From contig JAHLWV010000012.1 of the NCBI GenBank assembly GCA_019057735.1, positions 1 to 20,407 of the forward strand: a DNA stretch of 20,407 bases. Reading direction: 5' to 3'. Origin of the DNA: Promethearchaeota archaeon. GTDB lineage: Archaea; Asgardarchaeota; Lokiarchaeia; Sigynarchaeales; SOKP01. Each line of letters starts with the position of its first letter. The first letter of the stretch is position 1. Under the pieces are notes generated by a model. That model did not search any database, had not been told where the DNA came from, and saw only the letters and a program-made list of their open reading frames with translations. The position numbers were made by a program, and so were the translations under genes. Positions 15,260-20,407 of the stretch are shown in pieces.

Positions 15260-15361
15260 TGCGCCGCCCGGGACTCGAACCCGGGTCACCAAGTTGGCAA
15301 CCTGATATACCCAAATTTGTTTACCAAATGAGGAGTATACTGACCACTATACTAGCAGCGC
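15260..15361 (-). tRNA. tRNA-Gly (anticodon GCC) with a non-canonical 28-nt intron
   Basis: On the minus strand the acceptor stem is GCGCTGC (15361-15355) with GCGGCGC (15267-15261) and discriminator A 15260. The D stem is GTAT/ATAC (15352-15349/15338-15335), and the T arm is CCGGG-TTCGAGT-CCCGG (15284-15268). The anticodon loop TTGCCAA (15300-15294) gives GCC and is closed on the 3' side by CTTGG. A complete anticodon stem CCAGG/CTTGG forms only if about 28 nt (15331-15304) are removed, placing the intron inside the 5' half of the anticodon stem (near 28/29), not at the usual 37/38. Removing 15333-15306 is an alternative, giving TCAGG. The intron has its own hairpin ATTTG-GTAAA-CAAAT (15329-15315). 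The mature length is 74 nt. A clean bulge-helix-bulge was not found. Confidence 0.88.
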
Positions 15362-15456
15362 TTTTTGTTTAAGTCGTATAATGATATGAAAAATACATTA
15401 AGAAATTAAAATTTAATCTTTTAGCATAAAACTTAGAAAGTTATTAGAATTGTATG

Positions 15457-16464
15457 TTATATAATTTTAGATACAATCTGTTTTATAGAATTACTGTTAA
15501 CAAAATCTTCTAATTCTTTCAAGCTGTTAGGTAAACCCTCTCGAACGCCAATCTCCTTACTTTCTAAATAGGACATTGCTGTTGCCATTTTAGAGGACTT
15601 CTCTAAAGAAAATCCATTTAGGTGAGATATTAAAAGACCTGTTAGAAAAGCGTCTCCCGCACCCGTTGTGTCCTCAACTGGACCTTCGTAAATCGAGCTA
15701 TTTACAATATTTTGACCGTCTGAAATTATGGATCCATTTGGTCCATCTGTAATAGATATTAATTTTACACCCATATCTAAAAATTTATGAATCATAGGAA
15801 CGGTGTCTTGCTCTTCAGTAAATTCTTGAGCTTCTTCTTTATTCAGGGAAACTACATCCGAGTTAGAAATTAAAATTTTTGCCCATTTTGGACTATTTTT
15901 AATGATTGACATGCTAGGAGCAGCAAATACTTTACCATTATTTTCTAATGTAAATGTAAGTGCTTTTTCGATTGCTCTACATCCATTTTCTGTAGTCAAT
16001 GAAGTCCAAGCAAACGCTTTGATATCTTGAAACAGTTCTTCTTTGACATTCTCGGGCTTTAACATATTATTTGCACCTTTATATGCTAAAATGCTTCGAT
16101 CTTTTCCCCATTCTGTTTTTAAAATTACTGAAAAAGCAGTACAATCCTCATCAGTTTGAATGACATTCGATAAATCAACGCCCCTCTTTTTCATATCATC
16201 TAAACATATATCAGCAGAAAAGTCATGCCCAAGTACGCCAATATAAGCACTTTTTAAGCCTAACATTGCGCAATTTGAAGCAATATTAGCAGCAGAACCT
16301 CCTGGAACGAATAAAACGCCATCTACATTCAATTTGTGACTATATTCAATTGCTGTATATTTTTTAACAATATCCTTATCTAAAAGTTCAAATCTAAGAA
16401 TATCCTTAACTTGTAGCATACAATCAAGCGTGCAACTACCAATTGCGATTACTTCTGGATTCAT
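15457..16464 (-). CDS. PfkB/ribokinase-family sugar or nucleoside kinase
   Basis: An ATP-dependent kinase of the PfkB family, about 335 aa, which phosphorylates a hydroxymethyl group of a sugar or nucleoside. Visible motifs (numbered from the upstream GTG 16473): N-terminal IGSCTLDCML, PfkB signature 1 region GGSAANIASNCAMLG (58-72), SLNKEEAQEF (209-218, the Mg-associated NxxE), SITDGPNGSII (240-250), and signature 2 EDTTGAGDAFLTG (267-279) with catalytic D274. Where many members have a D-x-N motif, this one has AAPSMS, so it is not a typical ribokinase. The substrate cannot be told; archaeal members include fructokinase, nucleoside and ribose-1-phosphate kinases. I use ATG 16464, which lies 6 nt after GAGTG; GTG 16473 would overlap that site. 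It stands alone between the tRNA and the ESCRT genes. Confidence 0.88.
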   Translation of the reverse strand: MNPEVIAIGSCTLDCMLQVKDILRFELLDKDIVKKYTAIEYSHKLNVDGVLFVPGGSAANIASNCAMLGLKSAYIGVLGHDFSADICLDDMKKRGVDLSNVIQTDEDCTAFSVILKTEWGKDRSILAYKGANNMLKPENVKEELFQDIKAFAWTSLTTENGCRAIEKALTFTLENNGKVFAAPSMSIIKNSPKWAKILISNSDVVSLNKEEAQEFTEEQDTVPMIHKFLDMGVKLISITDGPNGSIISDGQNIVNSSIYEGPVEDTTGAGDAFLTGLLISHLNGFSLEKSSKMATAMSYLESKEIGVREGLPNSLKELEDFVNSNSIKQIVSKII

Positions 16465-16570
16465 TTTTAACACTCGTTTAAATTGAGTTTAAGAATAAAT
16501 TAAAAATAGAGTTTAACCTTAAATAATTTTGGTAGGGTAGGAAGGAAGAAGAAGTAAATATTACTGATAT

Positions 16571-17197
16571 TTAATCTCGTGATTTTAATTTATTTAACTC
16601 TTCTTCTAATTCTTTAACTTTTCCATCAGGATCTATTGATGGTAATGCTCTACCAACTTCAACTTGAATCTCAGCATCAATTTCGCCTAAGATATCTTTT
16701 ACTTGACTATCTGAAACTGCAGTATCTAAAGTCATACTATCGATTCCATCCGAAGTTATTTCTTGCGTTACTTCAAAATCTTCCATGTCAATTCCGATTT
16801 CGGTCATCATTTCTGTTAGTTGTGGGACTGACAATTGACTCTTTAAAGCACCTAGACTAGAAGCGATGCCTGTCATTATGTTAGAAATGTCTTTAACTGC
16901 GCTAGCCTGTTCTAGTTTGAACACCATTCCTTCTAAGTTCGTTCTAAAATGGTCAATCGCCCTAGCTTGTTTTTTAACTTGGAGATAATTTCGTGCGTGG
17001 AATGCGGACCCATCCATATCACCAGCTTTTCGCAATCTAACGGCTTTATCTCTAGCTTGTTTTGCTGTGATTTCCATGCGTTTCGCCTGTCTCATTAATC
17101 TTTTATTAAACACCTTAAGTTTGACGGTAGCGGAACGGACGGTGTCTTTTTTCTTTCCTCCGGACAACCAATTTGACATATCTTTCAAAAAACCCAT
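16571..17197 (-). CDS. ESCRT-III (CHMP/Snf7-like) membrane-remodelling protein
   Basis: A 208-aa ESCRT-III subunit that polymerises on membranes to constrict and cut necks. The N-terminal helical hairpin is strongly basic (about 15-85, with KLKVFNKRLMRQAKR and RNYLQVKKQARA). The C-terminal half (130-208) is acidic, as in all CHMP proteins. The extreme C-terminus VKELEEELNKLK (194-205) fits the MIM1 motif that binds MIT domains: L197, L201, L204 and K205 are in register, with E200 in place of the usual Arg. Such a tail makes it CHMP1-3 (Vps2/24/46)-like. It is divergent from the MIT-bearing Vps4, its disassembly ATPase. ATG 17197 has GTGAG (17207-17203) at a spacing of 5, and a TATA box lies at about 17221-17232 (reverse strand). 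The second, Snf7/Vps20-like ESCRT-III of Asgard archaea is not in the window. Confidence 0.93.
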   Translation of the reverse strand: MGFLKDMSNWLSGGKKKDTVRSATVKLKVFNKRLMRQAKRMEITAKQARDKAVRLRKAGDMDGSAFHARNYLQVKKQARAIDHFRTNLEGMVFKLEQASAVKDISNIMTGIASSLGALKSQLSVPQLTEMMTEIGIDMEDFEVTQEITSDGIDSMTLDTAVSDSQVKDILGEIDAEIQVEVGRALPSIDPDGKVKELEEELNKLKSRD

Positions 17198-17416
17198 TTT
17201 TTCTCACATTTTTCGTGTTTTTATATAATATAAGAAAACTCAAGATTATATAATTTTTTGTTGTAGACCAATGTTTACAACACCTTTTTAAAAAGAAAAT
17301 TTGATATACGTGGAAGAATTAATTAATCAAATAAACATTGAACTAGCTTACCTATAAATATTAAGAATATTTTTACATAGATAAGATAAATAATTACTTT
17401 TAAAAGGTTATAGCCG
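17198..17416. promoter_or_regulatory. Divergent ESCRT-III / vps4 promoter region
   Basis: The 219-bp region drives both divergent ESCRT genes. Leftwards, TTATATAATATA (17221-17232) lies about 28 nt from the ESCRT-III start. Rightwards, CTATAAATATT (17352-17362) is the best TATA box and would give a leader of about 35 nt carrying AAAAGG (17402-17407). No extended inverted repeat was seen. Confidence 0.5.
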
Positions 17417-18634
17417 TTGAGTAGTGTTGATAGTAAACTTTACCTATATGCTGTTCAAGAAGCGCAAGCAGCCGTTGATTTGGATGAAAAAGGGCATTAT
17501 AGACAAGCTCTAAATAAGTATCAAAGAGCAGCAGAAATATTAATACAATTTGTAAAATTTAATAAAAATCCGATAATGGTTAGAAAATGTCACGATCAAA
17601 TCAAACAATACTTAGAGCGCGCTAAAGTACTTAAATCCCACTTAAGCGGTCTCCGTGTTAAGAGGGGAAGACCTTCTAGTAAACCAAGTGAACCAAAAGA
17701 AGGCGAATCAGAGGGGGAAGAAGGGGAATATTCTGCTGAGGAACAAGAAATAATAGATTCAATATCGGGGACCATATTAACTGAATCTCCTAACGTGAAA
17801 TGGATAGACATAGCGGGTCTAGAAGGAAGCAAACAAGCATTAAGGGAAGCAATAGTTTTGCCAATGTTGAAACCTAATTTATTCACAGGAGCAAGAAAAC
17901 CATGGTCAGGCATTTTATTGTTTGGACCTCCTGGATGTGGAAAAACATTATTAGCAAGAGCTGCAGCAACAGAATGTGAAGCAACATTTTTTAGCGTCTC
18001 ATCAGCTGATCTATTAAGTAAATGGTTAGGAGAAAGTGAGAAGTTAATCAGTTCACTTTTTAAAGTCGCTCGAATAAAAGCCCCTAGTTTGATTTTTATG
18101 GATGAAATTGACTCTGTAGCTACTAAAAGAGGTGAAGGTCATGAAGGTGGCGGAGAAAGGAGAGTAAAAACTCAATTGTTAGCCGAAATTCAAGGAATTA
18201 AATCAGGGTCAAAAAAACCTTTATTAGTTTTAGGGGCAACGAATCGACCTTGGGATATTGACACAGCCATGCTTAGTAGATTTGAAAAAAAAGTGTATGT
18301 TCCTCTTCCAGATCTAACAGCTAGAGTTGGAATATTTAAGATTCACACTGCAGGTATTAATATGACGATGACCGAAGAAGATTTTATAGAGTTAGGAGTT
18401 AGATCAGAAGGATATTCTGGAAGAGACATCTCTAATGTATGTCGTGAGGTTATTATGCTTCCAATTAGAGAGCTTGATATGAGTGGTCTTCTAGAAAATA
18501 ACGATCAGGAAGTTATTGTAAGGGATATTAATTTAAAAGACTTTAACAAGACATTGAAGAAAGTTAAGCCCATGACTACAGCTGCTTCTTTACGGCAATA
18601 CGAGCAATGGGCTACAGAATTCGGAGAATTTTAA
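17417..18634 (+). CDS. vps4: Vps4/CdvC-type AAA ATPase with MIT domain
   Basis: An AAA ATPase of 405 aa that disassembles ESCRT-III polymers. The N-terminal MIT three-helix bundle (about 4-78) has YAVQEAQAAVDLDEKGHYRQAL. A charged, flexible linker spans 80-125. In the AAA domain: GPPGCGKT (170-177), pore loop SKWLGESEK (K202, W203, L204), Walker B LIFMDEID (D229, E230), sensor 1 GATNRP (N276), and SRFEKKVYVPLPD (R288). Eukaryotic Vps4 has consecutive arginines here (RRRFEKR); this one has Leu-Ser before the single R288. The C-terminal small domain and helix end with a Vps4-like tail (YEQWATEFGEF). TTG 17417 lies 9 nt after AAAAGG and includes the full MIT domain, which supports this start. 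vps25 follows after 21 nt, probably in the same transcript. Confidence 0.95.
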   Translation: MSSVDSKLYLYAVQEAQAAVDLDEKGHYRQALNKYQRAAEILIQFVKFNKNPIMVRKCHDQIKQYLERAKVLKSHLSGLRVKRGRPSSKPSEPKEGESEGEEGEYSAEEQEIIDSISGTILTESPNVKWIDIAGLEGSKQALREAIVLPMLKPNLFTGARKPWSGILLFGPPGCGKTLLARAAATECEATFFSVSSADLLSKWLGESEKLISSLFKVARIKAPSLIFMDEIDSVATKRGEGHEGGGERRVKTQLLAEIQGIKSGSKKPLLVLGATNRPWDIDTAMLSRFEKKVYVPLPDLTARVGIFKIHTAGINMTMTEEDFIELGVRSEGYSGRDISNVCREVIMLPIRELDMSGLLENNDQEVIVRDINLKDFNKTLKKVKPMTTAASLRQYEQWATEFGEF

Positions 18635-18655
18635 TAACATTTAAAGATATAGATT

Positions 18656-19546
18656 ATGGAGCATCAAAAAGAAAAACCGAAAGAAGTTGTTAAGGATACA
18701 AAAGAAAAACCTGAAAGAGAATTAGATGGTTTAAGAAAGGAATTAGCTCGTTTAAAAGAACTAAAGAAACAAAAGGAATTAAAAGAAATTGAAGTTGAAG
18801 CAGGGAAAATAACTTCAGAAACGACGCAAGAAGAGCTTCCAAGTGAAGAAATTGAAGAAAGGTTAAATAAACTTGAAGAAATCCTTACCTCAAATCTAGG
18901 AGAAATCGACCAAAAAACGTACGAACAAAACGCCGTTCAAATAGAAATAGAACTTCGAGAAATAGAGCTAGAAATAGTAAAAGAGAGAGAAGCTGTTACT
19001 CAAGAAATTTCAACGTATGAATTATTACTTAACGATTACCCGTGGCTTGAAGAGAAAAGATATATATTTATGTATTCAATCCCAAATAAGAAAACTGACT
19101 TAAAAGATTATGAATCCTGGAAAAGTGAATGGTCTAAAGTCCTTTTCGATTACGCACGGTATGCTATACTACATATTTTATATCTTCGGCAATCTGAATC
19201 TGAAAAACCCTTTTCTAATTTTGAAGATCGTAAAAAGGCTTTAGAAGAAATTGCTGAAGAATTAATTAAGAAAGAACAAGCAGAATGGTTATCAAAAAGC
19301 AAAGAGAAATTAAGAGTTTATTGGAAGAGTTTAGATAACTGGGCCGAGGAAATTTACGATTGGGTTATGGAGATTTCCCCCTTGGAGCCAATATTAATAT
19401 TTGAAATTAGAGAATCTAACAAAGCGTTTAGTAAACTTCCCAACGATGATATTATTAAAATTTTTAAAATGTTAGAGAAAGAAAAGAGGGGGAAGATTAT
19501 TAGATTAGAGGATGATCAAGTTTCATTTAAAATAAAAATAGAATAA
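18656..19546 (+). CDS. vps25: ESCRT-II Vps25-like protein with N-terminal coiled-coil extension
   Basis: An ESCRT-II subunit of 296 aa. Residues about 128-296 match eukaryotic Vps25: YPWLEEKRYIF at the start, WKSEWSKVLFDYARY as the first winged-helix core, then AEWLSKSKEKLRVYWKSLDN and WAEEIYDWV, which parallels the human WLDKSKSSFLIMWRRPEEWG and IYQWV, and a second winged helix ending KIIRLEDDQVSFKI. Residues 1-127 are an added Glu/Lys-rich extension with two predicted coiled coils (about 20-48 and 64-118); eukaryotic Vps25 is only about 175 aa and lacks it. In eukaryotes two Vps25 copies bind Vps22 and Vps36 and recruit ESCRT-III. The gene follows vps4 by 21 nt and faces vps22, its expected partner. 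There is no strong Shine-Dalgarno; the ATG at 18656 is the first in frame. Confidence 0.88.
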   Translation: MEHQKEKPKEVVKDTKEKPERELDGLRKELARLKELKKQKELKEIEVEAGKITSETTQEELPSEEIEERLNKLEEILTSNLGEIDQKTYEQNAVQIEIELREIELEIVKEREAVTQEISTYELLLNDYPWLEEKRYIFMYSIPNKKTDLKDYESWKSEWSKVLFDYARYAILHILYLRQSESEKPFSNFEDRKKALEEIAEELIKKEQAEWLSKSKEKLRVYWKSLDNWAEEIYDWVMEISPLEPILIFEIRESNKAFSKLPNDDIIKIFKMLEKEKRGKIIRLEDDQVSFKIKIE

Positions 19547-19551
19547 ATCAT

Positions 19552-20268
19552 TTATAAGGAAGGAAAGTACCATTGCTTTCCTTTAAGGAGAGATTCTCTT
19601 AACTTCGCCATTCCTGTGGCTTCTAAAGATTTCAAAGTCTCTAAAGCTCGATCTTGAGACCAGTTTAGAGCGAGGCATACATCTTCAAGAGAAATAAAAC
19701 CCTTACCTTTAGCAACTCCTACAACTTTCACTTGATCAGTAGTATATTGAATTGGAAAAAATCTTACCATTACAATTCCAGAGCTAAATTCTTGCAAATC
19801 GTCGATGACATGATTCTTCTTAAGTAGTTTTAAAGCTTTTAACAAATCTTTAACATCTAATATCCCATTTAAAATTCCCGTATTTACTAGACCATACACT
19901 TTAGAAATAGGTAATAATCCTACTCCAATTTCCTCTTTCTGCATCAAAATTCTTTGGTAAGCAAGCATTCCTAACTTTTCATGATTTATTTTAGAAAATT
20001 TTTTCAAAACATCGTTTTCTGTAATCTGTTCAGTAATTATTTTGGACGAAGGAATGTTAAACTTCTTTTGTAAAGCTTTAACTTCAGCCTTTAACTCAGG
20101 AGTTAACGCCAAAATGACTCCATGGGCCTTAGCTAATTCTGTAAGCCTTTCTTTTGTAAAGTTTTCTGTTGCAGCTTTTGCTTCCATGTCTTTAAGCTTC
20201 AACTCAGCTGCCTTTTTCCTCATGGCTTCTCTTAAATCTATTTCGTCCTCAATTTTACGAATGCCCAT
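19552..20268 (-). CDS. vps22: ESCRT-II Vps22/EAP30-domain protein
   Basis: A 238-aa EAP30-domain protein, close in length to human Vps22/SNF8 (258 aa). It has an N-terminal charged helix (about 5-48). The segment HGVILALTPELKAEVKALQK (49-68) with FNIPSS parallels the SNF8 KHKQEIRKNPEFRVQFQ region. A first winged helix (about 95-175) contains GLLPISKVYGLVN and DVKDLLKALKLLKK, and a second (about 178-238) has GFISLEDVCLALNWSQDRAL, then LEATGMAKL and a WYFPSL end, matching SNF8 GYVTVSEIKASLKW and the YWLPAL end. The N-terminal region favours Vps22 over Vps36. It forms the ESCRT-II core with Vps25. It is convergent with vps25, with 5 nt between the stop codons, so the two transcripts must overlap. 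ATG 20268; an AT-rich TATA candidate lies near 20308-20323. Confidence 0.88.
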   Translation of the reverse strand: MGIRKIEDEIDLREAMRKKAAELKLKDMEAKAATENFTKERLTELAKAHGVILALTPELKAEVKALQKKFNIPSSKIITEQITENDVLKKFSKINHEKLGMLAYQRILMQKEEIGVGLLPISKVYGLVNTGILNGILDVKDLLKALKLLKKNHVIDDLQEFSSGIVMVRFFPIQYTTDQVKVVGVAKGKGFISLEDVCLALNWSQDRALETLKSLEATGMAKLRESLLKGKQWYFPSL

Positions 20269-20356
20269 TTTTCGACACCAGTATTTTTTAATAACTTTAT
20301 TGATTAATAATTATAAAACTACTTATTTCTTTTTATTTTAACGGAGAATAAGAGAA

Positions 20357-20407
20357 TTGAATACTTTTAGATTAATTAATAAAATTGAAAAATCAATTAT
20401 TAATAAT
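20357..20407 (+). CDS. Possible start of a gene cut by the window edge
   Basis: From TTG 20357 the frame stays open for 17 codons to the end of the window. GGAG (20343-20346) and GAG (20352-20354) lie upstream as possible ribosome-binding sequence, and TTATAAAAC near 20312-20320 as a TATA box. The peptide (MNTFRLINKIEKSIINN if TTG starts it) is too short to recognise. AT-rich DNA gives short open frames often. Confidence 0.25.
   Translation, partial: MNTFRLINKIEKSIINN

Noticed and set aside
17596..17913. Minus-strand 105-aa frame within vps4
   Set aside because: Complement of the MIT linker and AAA region; no independent evidence.
18656..19040. Vps25 N-terminal extension as an ESCRT-I steadiness-box domain
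   Set aside because: Only generic Glu/Lys coiled-coil pattern is visible; no steadiness-box signature could be recognised.

Overview
This AT-rich window most likely comes from an Asgard archaeon, probably of the Lokiarchaeia type. The main evidence is at the right end (about 16.6-20.3 kb), where an ESCRT cluster encodes an ESCRT-III/CHMP protein with a C-terminal MIM1-like motif, a Vps4 ATPase with an N-terminal MIT domain, a Vps25-like protein and a Vps22/EAP30 protein. Archaeal-type phosphoglycerate kinase, TATA-box promoters with short or no leaders, an archaeal-style intron-containing tRNA, oligo-T terminators and frequent TTG/GTG starts agree with this. The lineage is an inference from gene content; no 16S rRNA lies in the window.

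Left region (0.25-5.4 kb), nickel. It holds a NikR-type nickel regulator with an unusual His-rich insertion, co-directional with a small alkaline-phosphatase-superfamily-like protein. Divergent from these is larC, and 1.6 kb further on is larB; both make the nickel-pincer nucleotide cofactor. The divergent promoter carries a perfect 12-bp inverted repeat that is a plausible operator. larE and larA are not in the window. A TPR protein and an unrecognised six-helix membrane protein lie between larC and larB.

Middle (5.7-9.1 kb): a MoxR/CbbQ-type AAA+ ATPase and a large VWA protein (NorD/CobT-like, with an N-terminal HExxH motif) form a two-gene unit. Such pairs are metal-chelatase or enzyme-activation machines. 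Placement beside nickel genes suggests, but does not prove, a role in metalloenzyme maturation. Next come pgk (9.3-10.5 kb), tRNA-Val(GAC) followed after 27 nt by a small membrane-protein gene, and a zinc-ribbon-like hypothetical gene.

Region 12.5-15.1 kb: two closely related stand-alone receiver-domain proteins flank a large TPR protein, with no histidine kinase nearby. A strong hairpin, a tRNA-Gly(GCC) with a non-canonical 28-nt intron (minus strand) and a PfkB-family kinase follow.

The ESCRT block consists of a divergent pair (ESCRT-III on minus, vps4 on plus), vps25 behind vps4, and vps22 convergent with vps25, the stop codons only 5 nt apart. No mobile elements, CRISPR arrays or rRNA genes were seen.
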